DNA of 45,186 bases from an uncultured Butyrivibrio sp. Lineage in GTDB: Bacteria > Bacillota > Clostridia > Lachnospirales > Lachnospiraceae. A program made the position numbers and the translations under genes. Of the stretch, positions 6,708 through 16,446 are shown piece by piece (position 1 is the first letter of the stretch; each line of letters starts with the position of its first letter). The DNA is taken from assembly GCA_945928575.1 (NCBI GenBank), contig CAMENP010000019.1:1-45186 (forward strand). The letters are read 5' to 3'. A model generated the notes under the pieces. It did no database searches and had not been told where the DNA came from. It saw nothing but the letters and a program-made list of their open reading frames with translations.

Positions 6708-8160
6708 GCACTTCCTCCAATTCATATGCTGTATATACACGGTTATCCATCATGGTTCCGAGGAACTTTTTGTGATTATTATATATAATACAGTAATTTT
6801 TCGTGGTATTTACCTGTCTAGCATTTCCTATTCCCGCAAGCTGTGTTCCGATAGAAGATGTCCTGTTAAAAACATATTCAGGGTCATTGTCTGCTGCATT
6901 ATCCACGGCAAATAAATCCTTATGCCAGGTTACCGGCACACCTTCCATATTATCCCGCAGGTATTTTCTCATATATTCCATGCTTCCATCAAGATAAGCA
7001 AGTCTCTTAATCCGGTAATCTCCATACGGATATTCCGGATCAAGTTTACGCCTGTCGGCATCCATCTTCATTCCGATAATCATAAACACTATTGCGGCAA
7101 TCGCGGCCAGCCAGACTATGTATCGGGCAAACCATGCCTCCGTGTATAACTTATCCTTATAGAAATCAAATCTGAAATAAGATTCCGTAATCCTGTTGTA
7201 GACAGTGAATTTCGCACCATCTGTGGTAAGCCTGAGTTCACATTCGGAACTTGAGTTGACCGGCACTCTGAAAATTGCCTGAATATATTCCTCACTGACT
7301 GCACTGTAATATGCGCCATTCTTTTCGAATTCTGTCGGAAGGCAATTGCCGTCATTGGCTGCCAGCAAAACACAACGGCTGCCGTAATTGATTATATCGA
7401 CTTTCGCGACATCGGCATCATCGCCGCCAACCGTATATGTGCCGCCGAATTCCGGTTTTAACAGGAATACATATGAAATCGCAGCAAATATCACAACCGC
7501 CGCACACAATGCGGTACGTAACCCCCTGCGCATTTTCTTAAACGAAACCAGCATGGTCATAAATGATGCAAGTGTAAAAACAGCCGCCGCAACAATTCTT
7601 ATGATCTTAAACTCTGCAGAATAATCCGTCCGTACACGTTCTGCTTTATTCCATATCATGGATTCACCAAGCGTATGCAATTCACTTGCTTCTTCACCGC
7701 TGTTGCCGGCAGCTTCGACATCACAATTATCCCAAAAAAATATACTGTCTCCGCCAATATACATACACAAATTATCAAGCTCATATCTGTTGCTGTCATA
7801 AAGGCTTACCTGCACTCCCTTCGGAATAATTTCCTTGGGAACGTCAAACTCCAGTTCGGCATATCGGGTAGTTTTCATATTAACCCACCCGTACACCGAG
7901 TCTATATAATAATCTTCGATACCTTCATCATAGGTATTGTCTGCGGTTCCTCCTTCATCGGAAATCGTATACATAAAATGAAGGGCATCCCCGTTATCTT
8001 TTATGTCAAATATTCTGGTCTTTTCATCCGATGCATATATGTATCTTCCGTCATAATTATTTTTTCTGTTGCCGATTATATTAACTGCCACAAGTGCCGC
8101 CATGGACAGGACTGCAAGTGCCGCTAACACAATCCTCATAATTCCGGTAAACTTTCTCAT
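6700..8160 (-). CDS. Multi-pass membrane protein, unknown function
   Basis: 486 residues. There is an N-terminal membrane segment (about 8-28), an extracellular domain of about 150 residues, two further segments (about 183-205 and 213-232), a second outer domain and a last segment (about 345-365), followed by a cytosolic C-terminal domain of about 120 residues that starts with basic and YPYGDYRIKR-like residues. The start ATG 8160 is preceded by CGGAGGG. I do not recognise a family. As first gene of the operon leading to ilvB it may set the transcription level of ilvBH, but a functional link is not evident. Confidence 0.7.
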   Translation of the reverse strand: MRKFTGIMRIVLAALAVLSMAALVAVNIIGNRKNNYDGRYIYASDEKTRIFDIKDNGDALHFMYTISDEGGTADNTYDEGIEDYYIDSVYGWVNMKTTRYAELEFDVPKEIIPKGVQVSLYDSNRYELDNLCMYIGGDSIFFWDNCDVEAAGNSGEEASELHTLGESMIWNKAERVRTDYSAEFKIIRIVAAAVFTLASFMTMLVSFKKMRRGLRTALCAAVVIFAAISYVFLLKPEFGGTYTVGGDDADVAKVDIINYGSRCVLLAANDGNCLPTEFEKNGAYYSAVSEEYIQAIFRVPVNSSSECELRLTTDGAKFTVYNRITESYFRFDFYKDKLYTEAWFARYIVWLAAIAAIVFMIIGMKMDADRRKLDPEYPYGDYRIKRLAYLDGSMEYMRKYLRDNMEGVPVTWHKDLFAVDNAADNDPEYVFNRTSSIGTQLAGIGNARQVNTTKNYCIIYNNHKKFLGTMMDNRVYTAYELEEVHE

Positions 8161-8276
8161 ATTAACCCTCCGTATAATATTATTGTCATAAATTATTGCG
8201 TAAATGTCAAGTCAAGCTTGAATTTTATTTAAAAAAGTGTAAATTATATAATTAGTATTTTAATCGGAGTGTGTAA

Positions 8277-9389
8277 ATGATAAAGCGCATAGAAATATTA
8301 TTTATTACAATTATGATAACCGGCGTCTTGTTTGTATCCGGATGCGGCCGCGTTGCCGCACCCGAATATTCATCATCAGATGTAATGCTCGAGGCGTTTG
8401 ATGAGTATTGTATGGAATACAATATATCCAATGCCGAAATCCGCCTCGTGGACGGAACCGGTGAAACTCTCTGGGATGCCTGCTACGGCGAAGCTGACGG
8501 AGGGAGTCTTTTTGCTGTTGCGAGCATAACCAAAATGTTCACGGCGGCGGTTGTTTTCAATCTTGATGATGAGGGACTTCTGAGCCTTGATGACTGTATT
8601 GACAGCTATCTTCCCGACAGTATCGTGGATGGAATTGCAGTAATTGACGGAATGGATTATTCACATGAAATCACCGTCCGTGAACTTTTGTCACACACAT
8701 CCGGCATTGCGGATTATTTCAGTGAAAATTCGGATAAATATATATCGATACGTTCTGAAAGCTATTATAAGAACGATGTACTATATGATTTTGACCGTGC
8801 TCTGGATATGACAAGACAGCTCGAGGCACATTTTGAACCGGGTGAAGAGGATAAAGCCTATTATTCCGATTTTAATTACCAGCTTCTCGGCAAAATAATA
8901 GAGACTGTCACCGGACAGTCTCTTGAGTACAATTATGATAAATATATCATTTCCCCGGCGGGACTTGATGATACATTCCTGTTTGAGCCGGGAATGGACT
9001 GGGGCGATATTCTTCCCATTGATATGCCTTGCGGCACAACGACGCGTCCTCTCATGGAATCCGGGGAGCGCTCCGCCGGAGGTCTCATCTCAACCATTGA
9101 TGATTTGTCTTATTTTATACAATCATACATGAACGGAGAGTTGTTTGATATATCGTATTTTGAGGAGATTTATGATTTTACAAGTCTCGGCATCGGAAGC
9201 CCGGATTACGGGCTCGGCCTTATGCGATATGATGACAATTACGAACTGTACGGTCATACGGGAAGTTTCGGAAGTGAACTTTTCTACTGTCCCGACCTCG
9301 ACATATACATCATATGCAGTGCCAACAACTGCAATAATGCCAAAAATATGAATCTGATCAAATATCTTCTTGACTGCTATGTGCGTTGA
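8277..9389 (+). CDS. Serine hydrolase, class C beta-lactamase/DD-peptidase fold, lipoprotein
   Basis: 370 residues with a lipobox VSGC (Cys23), so it is likely membrane-anchored outside the cell. The beta-lactamase-like motifs are present in order: SITK (Ser83 nucleophile, Lys86), Tyr196 in YYSDFN at the YxN position, and HTG (327-329). The YSD variant is common in esterase or peptidase members of this family rather than in true AmpC. The start ATG 8277 follows CGGAG. It is convergent with, and overlaps by 32 bp, the YibE/F gene. The substrate (peptidoglycan stem peptides, D-amino acid peptides or esters) cannot be read from sequence. Confidence 0.85.
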   Translation: MIKRIEILFITIMITGVLFVSGCGRVAAPEYSSSDVMLEAFDEYCMEYNISNAEIRLVDGTGETLWDACYGEADGGSLFAVASITKMFTAAVVFNLDDEGLLSLDDCIDSYLPDSIVDGIAVIDGMDYSHEITVRELLSHTSGIADYFSENSDKYISIRSESYYKNDVLYDFDRALDMTRQLEAHFEPGEEDKAYYSDFNYQLLGKIIETVTGQSLEYNYDKYIISPAGLDDTFLFEPGMDWGDILPIDMPCGTTTRPLMESGERSAGGLISTIDDLSYFIQSYMNGELFDISYFEEIYDFTSLGIGSPDYGLGLMRYDDNYELYGHTGSFGSELFYCPDLDIYIICSANNCNNAKNMNLIKYLLDCYVR

Positions 9390-10506
9390 TATTTCTTTTC
9401 GTTCTGTACAATAACGCGGCCATAAATGCTGTTGTCGGAACGGTAAGTATTACACCTATACTTCCGGCAATTCCCTGCATGATCTCGATACCGATCGAAT
9501 ACGAGTTAATAATCTGTCTGAGCGGAAGATTATATGCATAATCAAGCACGAGAACGCTTATCGAGCCACCGGCAAAAGCAAGGATGAGCGTATTGGACAT
9601 TGTTCCCATCATATCCTTGCCGACATGCATTCCGCTGACAAACAATTCTTTCATTCCGAGTGACGGGGATTTGTCGTGGATTTCTGCTATCGCAGATGAT
9701 ACGGACATTGCCACATCCATTACGGCTCCGAGTGATGCAATCAATATTCCGGCAAATAGCAGCCCGCCTATCTTAATCTGTGTATTTTGTCCGAGATATA
9801 CCAGTGTCTCTATGTTGGACACATTATATCCGTCAATATCTGCTGCGAGTCCGAAAATCCAGGCGCTTAACCCGGAAATCAGCACTCCGAGTGTGGTTCC
9901 GAGTATTGCCGATATCGTCTTGCGGTCATTACCGCCTATCAGATACATCGTCACTATCGTTGTAACCACTACCATTATTACCGCTGCCCAGAAAGGCGAC
10001 ATTCCGAGATATATCATCGGCAGGAACATAAATATTATCATTGCAAACGTAAATATGAGCCCTATTACCGATTTGATGCCGTTAAATCCCCCGATACAGC
10101 ATATCAGCACCAAAAATACGGCAACATATACAAGCACCGCCACCGTCCTGTCCTTGGAATATACACCGACCGTGGCATTGTCCCCGGATACACTGAATGT
10201 CACGATAACTTTATCGCCTTTATAACATGTCGCTCCGAAAAGATTTCCTTCCGAACTGGTTGCTTCGTAAATTTCGCCTTTATGCGCGCCGCTTTTTATC
10301 ATTACCTTTAAAAGCTGGTATCCGGCTCTCTGTCCGTCAGGCTGGAGATTGTCAGTTACAACTTCCGTTACGACTGCTTTCTCGTACGAGTACCCCTTCA
10401 TTGATACCATTTCTGTTTTTTCAAAAGAATTAAGCCGCCAAAGGGCAGCCCCCAGGGCTGCCACAATGACAAGTATTATTGTACACTTGATTAATTTATT
10501 TTTCAT
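9358..10506 (-). CDS. YibE/F family membrane protein
   Basis: 382 residues. One N-terminal membrane segment (about 6-24) is followed by an outer beta domain (about 35-120) with GAHKGE and KGDKVIV-like blocks typical of YibE, then about seven hydrophobic segments with conserved GGFNGIKS, LGAVMDVAMSVSSA and GMHVGKDMMGTM blocks typical of YibF. So YibE and YibF are fused here, as is usual in Firmicutes. The function is unknown. The start overlaps the end of the phosphatase gene by 11 bp and lacks a strong ribosome binding site, suggesting translational coupling. The 3' end overlaps the convergent serine hydrolase gene. Confidence 0.85.
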   Translation of the reverse strand: MKNKLIKCTIILVIVAALGAALWRLNSFEKTEMVSMKGYSYEKAVVTEVVTDNLQPDGQRAGYQLLKVMIKSGAHKGEIYEATSSEGNLFGATCYKGDKVIVTFSVSGDNATVGVYSKDRTVAVLVYVAVFLVLICCIGGFNGIKSVIGLIFTFAMIIFMFLPMIYLGMSPFWAAVIMVVVTTIVTMYLIGGNDRKTISAILGTTLGVLISGLSAWIFGLAADIDGYNVSNIETLVYLGQNTQIKIGGLLFAGILIASLGAVMDVAMSVSSAIAEIHDKSPSLGMKELFVSGMHVGKDMMGTMSNTLILAFAGGSISVLVLDYAYNLPLRQIINSYSIGIEIMQGIAGSIGVILTVPTTAFMAALLYRTKRNINAHSSQEDI

Positions 10507-12526
10507 TTACTGCTGTTTTTCTCTTTCTGTCTGATACAAGTACTGCTGTAAGTCCGATAAATGCGGTGCCTGCAAGTGTGAACCAGATTGCCATTCCTGT
10601 TCCTTCCTTGGTATAACCTGCGGCTACATCATTCTTATTATCGTCTTTGTTATCATCCTTGTTATCATTTTTATTATCATCATCTTTATTGCCGTTATCG
10701 ATTTTTACAAGCTTGCTCTCTACATCTGCAAGTCCCGCTGCCGCACTTGCGATGTCCTTGGTTGTTGCCTCAGCATTGTCTGCGATAGCCTGTGCCGCAT
10801 CGATAAGTGCCTGTGCCTCTGCGATTGAAGCATCTGTGTAAAGTCCTGACTGCTTAGCCTCATCAAGCTTCTTCTGTGCTTCTTCGATTGCACTTACAAG
10901 TGATGTCTTGTCTGCCTGCTTAACAATTGTATAAGCTGTGGCAATTCCGCCGTCTGCTACAAGTTCTTCGTTCGTAGCTGCGTCATATGTTCTCACGGTA
11001 AGTGTTACATCTGTGATATCGATTACAGAGTATGTAGGTCTCCAGCTCTGGCTTCTTGCTGCAATGTAATTCTGCTGTGTACCGATCAACTGATAATATT
11101 TACTACCGGTTGCCGAGTTAGCCTCAAAGAATACCGTTCCTTCCGGATCGATTACCTTGTGCGCATTGTCTGCATTGCTTTCAAGGTTGTAACAGATGTT
11201 GTCGTTAAGGTAAGCGTTGAATTCATCTGTTGCTGACGTTGAAGGAGCCTTTGTATAATCTGTGTGATCCTTTCCGTCGGTTGAAATCTGATATGTTCTT
11301 GAGTATGTATGGTCATGTCCCTGTAATACAGCATCGAAATCATAATTATCAATGATCGGTGTAAGCTGTGTTCTCAAAACCATACCGTCGGTATCCGAGT
11401 GGTCATATCCTGAACCGTAGATATCCTGGTGGAACATAAGTACTCTCCACTTGGCATCCTTATTATTTTCAACTGCTTCTTTGATAACATTCTCATGTGT
11501 TGCACAGTTGTAGTTGTTGGTATCGATACTTACAAAAAGTGTATTGCCATATCTGAAATAATAATCTGTACCGGCTGTTGTAGCTCCCTCGGTATTCTCT
11601 GCTTTGACAGCCATATTCGGTGTATTGAAATGATTCTGGTAGTTGGCTGACTTGGAATCATGGTTACCGATCGTTGTAGCTATCGGGGTGCTTCTAAGCT
11701 GTGACGGATAAAGGAATCCTGCGTACTCAATCTGCTGCTCGAGTTTATCCTCATCCTTCGATACGCTTGTCTGGTTAATCTGGTCACCTGCTGAAAGGAT
11801 GAAACTGATATCCGTATGTGCACCGAGTGCCGAATTAAGTGTTCCCTGCCAGTTGTAGGCATCGTTCATTGCGTGATACTCTTTGGTGTTGGAGTCCTGT
11901 CCTACAGAAGCTCCTATCTGCGGGTCGCCCACATACATAACCGAAAAACTTTCGGTGGATTTGGTTGAATAATCAATTGCATCTGACCACTTGCCGTCAC
12001 AGTAGTACTGATATTTATATGAAGTATTCTCATCAAGTCCGGTAACGGTTACCTTGTTCGGATAAAGAGTAACACTTGAACCGCCTTCGGTAACTGTCTC
12101 TGCCTTATCGATATTCTGTGTTCCGTCAAATGTCTTGATCTCTTTTCCTGTCGAATCAAGAAGTCTCACCATCGGAGTTTCCTTGGTAAGTGAATACCAT
12201 CCAAAATTAAGTTCTGTGGCATCCCTGCCCGGTGTAAGAGCAACCTGCTCATAATTACGGCTTAATGATGTCCACTTTGTCTGCCAGTCAGCCCATGCCT
12301 CGCTGTCTGCATATACATTGGAGTAAACCGTTCTCTCATCCGACTCATGTCCGTCTTCCACGAAACATGCATCCTTAACCTGGCTTCCTGTTGTCTTGCT
12401 GCTTGATGCATCATTCCATGCAGCTCTCATTGAACTTCTTGCATACGCACATGTTGTTCCCATTACCATACCTGCCACCATCGTCGCAGCAAGCATACCT
12501 GATACGATTTTTTTGCTTTTTCTCAT
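10496..12526 (-). CDS. Secreted, membrane-anchored purple-acid-phosphatase-like metallophosphoesterase
   Basis: 676 residues from ATG 12526 after AAGGAGAG. There is a signal peptide (1-29), a purple acid phosphatase N-terminal Fn3-like domain (about 90-185) and a calcineurin-type phosphoesterase domain (about 193-500) with metal motifs GDPQ (200-203), GDQ (247-249), GNHD (287-290), FHQD (365-368) and GHDH (403-406). A FIVAR-like helical region (about 545-620), an Asp/Asn/Lys-rich linker of DDNKND repeats and a C-terminal membrane segment with a basic tail follow; no LPXTG is seen. The likely role is phosphate release from phosphomonoesters or diesters outside the cell. It lies downstream of the glycopolymer operon, past a terminator. 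Confidence 0.88.
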   Translation of the reverse strand: MRKSKKIVSGMLAATMVAGMVMGTTCAYARSSMRAAWNDASSSKTTGSQVKDACFVEDGHESDERTVYSNVYADSEAWADWQTKWTSLSRNYEQVALTPGRDATELNFGWYSLTKETPMVRLLDSTGKEIKTFDGTQNIDKAETVTEGGSSVTLYPNKVTVTGLDENTSYKYQYYCDGKWSDAIDYSTKSTESFSVMYVGDPQIGASVGQDSNTKEYHAMNDAYNWQGTLNSALGAHTDISFILSAGDQINQTSVSKDEDKLEQQIEYAGFLYPSQLRSTPIATTIGNHDSKSANYQNHFNTPNMAVKAENTEGATTAGTDYYFRYGNTLFVSIDTNNYNCATHENVIKEAVENNKDAKWRVLMFHQDIYGSGYDHSDTDGMVLRTQLTPIIDNYDFDAVLQGHDHTYSRTYQISTDGKDHTDYTKAPSTSATDEFNAYLNDNICYNLESNADNAHKVIDPEGTVFFEANSATGSKYYQLIGTQQNYIAARSQSWRPTYSVIDITDVTLTVRTYDAATNEELVADGGIATAYTIVKQADKTSLVSAIEEAQKKLDEAKQSGLYTDASIAEAQALIDAAQAIADNAEATTKDIASAAAGLADVESKLVKIDNGNKDDDNKNDNKDDNKDDNKNDVAAGYTKEGTGMAIWFTLAGTAFIGLTAVLVSDRKRKTAVNEK

Positions 12527-12606
12527 AAAACTCTCTCCTTGTTCTACGTTTAAATGTTTTGTCGTTCAACACGTATTACGATAGATTTTTCTTGTAAAAA
12601 ACAAAA

Positions 12607-12651
12607 CCACCGCGCTGTAAAGACTGTGTAATGTCTTCGTAAGCGCGATGG
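12607..12651 (-). terminator. Terminator after the glycopolymer operon
   Basis: Arms CCACCGCGCT (12607-12616) and AGCGCGATGG (12642-12651) pair with one G-U, and an inner AAGAC/GTCTT pair extends the stem. On the minus strand a T-rich tract (TTTTGTTTTTT) follows. It lies 9 bp past the acyltransferase stop codon. Confidence 0.85.
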
Positions 12652-12659
12652 CTGTAATG

Positions 12660-13748
12660 TTAAATCGTATTTACTTTCAGTTTCTTACGTTTGTGTATTG
12701 CATCGTATATAATCATTACTATAACCGAAATAATTATCGACGGGAAAAATATTGTTACAAATGCATGTGAATAACTTGCATCCGGCCACATGTATAATGT
12801 AAACATCCTGACTGGTGATTGTAAAAAATATATCCATAAGCTTAATTTCCCTACCGTTCTGCTCACACTATTATTGCATAACCGCATAAAAATACTTTGT
12901 CCGCTCATGGTAATTGCAACAGCTATTGTAAAAAATATGTTGATTATATTTACACATGTGGAAGTACCGTAATTCATCATGGCAATGCATGCAATATATA
13001 AAACAGGTTCTGCAACCCTAATTGTGATTTTTTTGGCTTTACTCATCTTATCAAATGAATTTTTGATGTATTCCATAAGCACATAGGATAAACAGCCTAA
13101 ATTAATACTTACAAAACCACGTAACAGACCGTATTTCATAAATCCTGTCCACAAATCGATTCCATGGTAGCCTTCCTGTGTCATACCATAAAATCCGGAC
13201 AATGCAACTGCTATGATCGGCGCTGCTATGTAACAATAATTACGTCTCCACTTACGAAGTAGTGGATATGTCACAAACATTACCAAAAGCATTGCAGACA
13301 CATACCACGATATTCCAAGGACATTGGTATTCGGTATTCCGGACATATCCAACAACATAATATTAGGAATCGCACAAACCAGCTTCATAATGAATTTTCT
13401 CATTCCTTGCTCATGAAGTATATCCATACCATTTCTAAATATATACATTGGGAATGCCATTATCCATGCAATGATAAATGCCGGAAAAATAGTCTTTATT
13501 TTTCCCCATATAAACCTGACATTTTCTTTGCCAATTTCCTTGAGACCAGTATTTTCATCCATACGCATTACATGTGCTGCCATAAAAAATCCGGACACAA
13601 CGAAGAAGAACTCAACACCGTATCTTCCCCATACAAACGGAAATGTGTCCCCATGATAATACTCCCCCACATGCATTACAACAATGATAAGGCAGAATAC
13701 TATTTTCCACCAGTCAATGACACCGTTGTATACTTTTTTTGTCTCCAT
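12660..13748 (-). CDS. Acyltransferase family 3 membrane protein
   Basis: 362 residues, start ATG 13748 nine bases after GGAGG. About ten membrane segments are visible. The first carries the family's catalytic histidine region (VVMHVGEYY, His26) and is followed by RYGVEFFFVVSGFF, the typical R-x10-like block of OafA/WecH-type O-acyltransferases. It would move acetyl or another acyl group onto the surface glycan or on D-alanyl-like positions. As last gene of the polysaccharide operon, 19 bp behind the TagF-like gene, it most likely decorates that polymer. Confidence 0.88.
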   Translation of the reverse strand: METKKVYNGVIDWWKIVFCLIIVVMHVGEYYHGDTFPFVWGRYGVEFFFVVSGFFMAAHVMRMDENTGLKEIGKENVRFIWGKIKTIFPAFIIAWIMAFPMYIFRNGMDILHEQGMRKFIMKLVCAIPNIMLLDMSGIPNTNVLGISWYVSAMLLVMFVTYPLLRKWRRNYCYIAAPIIAVALSGFYGMTQEGYHGIDLWTGFMKYGLLRGFVSINLGCLSYVLMEYIKNSFDKMSKAKKITIRVAEPVLYIACIAMMNYGTSTCVNIINIFFTIAVAITMSGQSIFMRLCNNSVSRTVGKLSLWIYFLQSPVRMFTLYMWPDASYSHAFVTIFFPSIIISVIVMIIYDAIHKRKKLKVNTI

Positions 13749-13767
13749 ATTTAAAAGCCTCCATGTG

Positions 13768-16446
13768 TTATTCTATAACATTTTTCTGATAGTCTATCAT
13801 AACATCATAAATACGCTTGCAGTTGTTGTGGTCGCTGAACTCGAAGAAGTCATCCGCTCTTGCACGGTATTCATCCTTCATCACACAGTTATTCTTCATG
13901 TAGTCAATAAGAGTATCTATGAGTTCATCATTGTTGTGGCATATTTCACCGAATGCCATCGTATCATAGTGATACGTTCCTTCCTCATAATGCTGAGGAA
14001 TATCGTCATGGTGAAGGTATACCAACGGTTTACGCATATATGCGAAATCGAACTGAACGCCCGAATAGTCAGTAACCATAAGACTTGATTCCCTGAACAC
14101 CTTCTCATAGCTCATATCGCCTGTCGAAGGAATTATGTCCACATAATCATTCTTGTCGAAATCATCCACCTGCGGGCTTACAATAGGGTGAAGCACATAT
14201 GCTATCCTGTAATTGTATTTGCGTGCCGCATCAAGAAGTCTGGTATCATTAATGAGAGAATTATAAATTCTGTAATAATCCGTTTCCTTGAATAACGGGT
14301 TGTAATCTCTGGCAACACCTTCGTTACGCGTAACCGGTACCGATGCCTGCATTCTCCATGTCGGAGTTATAAGAATCTGTCTCTTATCATCATTGATAAG
14401 GCCGTCATAACGCGGTACACCCGTAAGTTTAAGTGCATTAAATCCGGCATAATCATACACCGGTCTGCTCAAATTCTCAATCTCATACTTGGATGCACAG
14501 AAATATAATCTTGTGTTATCACGGAGGCGGTTCTGTGCTATCGCTATTTTCTGGATTGACATTCCATGCTGTACACATGCCACATGGAAATGTATAAGGT
14601 CTCTTACATGTGCCGATGCCGACATTGAGTAATCATTAAACGCAAATACGGTTGAATTACTTATTATCATCATATCCGCATACAGGAAAATAAGTCTGTG
14701 CTTAATACTTCTCCTGATAAGCGGTTTGTATCCCTCTGCTTTAAGCCTCTTGCAGTCAGGGCATTTCTTGTCGACAAGATAGTATTTCTTGATACCGTCA
14801 TTCTGTGCCGATGCATATTTAAAAATATATTCGGAAGAATCTCCGGCCTTATATATCTTATCGATAAACATCCATATAGGCTTGCGTTTCATGAACGGCT
14901 TACATATGAAGTATGCCATTCTGACGAGCAGGAACTTATATGTCTCAAGTTTACGCGCTCTTAACATCTCAAACCAGAGCTTCATCTCACGCTTAAATAT
15001 CGAACGCTTGCGTATCTTATATATCACTATCATTGAAAATTTATATGCTGCCATATAATTTTCTCCGAATGTCCAATAACTGTTCTTAAATTTACCGGAC
15101 AGACAGCTTGTATGTGAATCAAATGAAATTCTTAACAGGTCTTCCCATTCACCGATACGGTATTTGAAAGCAATCGATTGACGCTCAACATTTTCAACCG
15201 GAATCACTACCCTGAAGGAAATTCTCTTATAGAATGAAATTCCGAAAAGCTTCGTGTGGGAATATCTCTCGCGTTTCTCAACCTCGATTATCCCATTCTC
15301 TGTCTCCACATAAAAATGTCCTTCTTCTATGTCATATATACCTGACAATGTGCCGTCTATTGCAAGTTTGCCGTCACGGTAATCCATAAACTGGATATTG
15401 ACTTTCTGGCTGATTCCCGATGCCGCAAGAACACCTGCCGCACCGTAATACGGCTTACCGTTAAGATAATATCTTGAAAGCCTGTATGACTCATCATGAT
15501 ATTTTATCTTCATGAATAATTCCTGGACATAGAATTTCTTGCCGCAGAACGCAAGGTTATGGCTGTTCATTATTATCTCATCGTCAATGTGCTTAAGCAC
15601 TCTTGACCATGACCAGAGATAATCCTCTGCTTCTTCTATCGGCACACAATGCTTATTCAGGTTGTTTAAGTTGGCTTCCACTCTGTTATTAAGTGCATAT
15701 ATTGCCTGTGTCTGGATTATTGCAGGTACTTTGCCGTTCATTGACTCAAGGTACGGAACCCAGAATTTATCAATTGCCTCATAATACCAGTCTGCCTCAT
15801 AGTATCCTTCAAAAAATACCGTACTGTTCTCACTTGCCTCATGAAATTCATATATCTGTTCATTGACATAAAGCATCTTCATTTCTTCCAGAATTATGTC
15901 AAACAGAAATGCTTTTTCAGCCTCGTATCTGATATCTGTTCTTAAAGGCGCTTCCTTCCAGTATGACGAATCGATCCATGTTCCCTCAAGGAAATACGGA
16001 AGGCAGTTATACTGTGTATTAAAATTAATCTCAAGATAAGGAAGCATGCTTTTTATACACGAAAAAACATCGTTTATATCTTCGCCCTCATGCTTCTTGA
16101 CCGGCATTGCGAGCTTATATCCATGTACGGACTCGAGATACTTAACCATGTTGCTAAGGTATGACGGACCGAAACTGCTTCCTGCTTTGATAACAGTAAC
16201 AAAATGTCCGTTGACTGTACCAACAGCATTAATGTCTTTGGATTCGGATATCCTGACATTAGGCCATTCTGCGAACCGGGCAACTTCTGAATCTGCCGTC
16301 TGCCTGTCCTCTGCACATATGATGAGTTCTACTTTGTCGGCAGCTATATCCTGCAATTTAAGGAGGCTTCCTGTCTTTGCATTACAGGACGCCTCCTCTG
16401 ATAAAATGTATATTAAGGACACCGCAATGTCATTATTATACATCAT
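13768..16446 (-). CDS. TagF/TarL-like CDP-alditol glycerophosphotransferase with N-terminal extension
   Basis: 892 residues, start ATG 16446 nine bases after AAGGAGG and overlapping the end of the cytidylyltransferase gene by 11 bp. Residues about 1-300 resemble a degenerate GT-A glycosyltransferase region. About 320-470 is a beta-rich linker. About 505-890 is the CDP-glycerol glycerophosphotransferase domain with HG (627-628, in VQHGMS), HP (753-754) and TDYSGVQFDFA (792-802), the family signature. It should polymerise or add glycerol- or ribitol-phosphate on a membrane-linked glycan at the inner membrane face. The substrate choice between CDP-glycerol and CDP-ribitol cannot be read, but the TarI-type neighbour favours ribitol. 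Confidence 0.9.
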   Translation of the reverse strand: MMYNNDIAVSLIYILSEEASCNAKTGSLLKLQDIAADKVELIICAEDRQTADSEVARFAEWPNVRISESKDINAVGTVNGHFVTVIKAGSSFGPSYLSNMVKYLESVHGYKLAMPVKKHEGEDINDVFSCIKSMLPYLEINFNTQYNCLPYFLEGTWIDSSYWKEAPLRTDIRYEAEKAFLFDIILEEMKMLYVNEQIYEFHEASENSTVFFEGYYEADWYYEAIDKFWVPYLESMNGKVPAIIQTQAIYALNNRVEANLNNLNKHCVPIEEAEDYLWSWSRVLKHIDDEIIMNSHNLAFCGKKFYVQELFMKIKYHDESYRLSRYYLNGKPYYGAAGVLAASGISQKVNIQFMDYRDGKLAIDGTLSGIYDIEEGHFYVETENGIIEVEKRERYSHTKLFGISFYKRISFRVVIPVENVERQSIAFKYRIGEWEDLLRISFDSHTSCLSGKFKNSYWTFGENYMAAYKFSMIVIYKIRKRSIFKREMKLWFEMLRARKLETYKFLLVRMAYFICKPFMKRKPIWMFIDKIYKAGDSSEYIFKYASAQNDGIKKYYLVDKKCPDCKRLKAEGYKPLIRRSIKHRLIFLYADMMIISNSTVFAFNDYSMSASAHVRDLIHFHVACVQHGMSIQKIAIAQNRLRDNTRLYFCASKYEIENLSRPVYDYAGFNALKLTGVPRYDGLINDDKRQILITPTWRMQASVPVTRNEGVARDYNPLFKETDYYRIYNSLINDTRLLDAARKYNYRIAYVLHPIVSPQVDDFDKNDYVDIIPSTGDMSYEKVFRESSLMVTDYSGVQFDFAYMRKPLVYLHHDDIPQHYEEGTYHYDTMAFGEICHNNDELIDTLIDYMKNNCVMKDEYRARADDFFEFSDHNNCKRIYDVMIDYQKNVIE

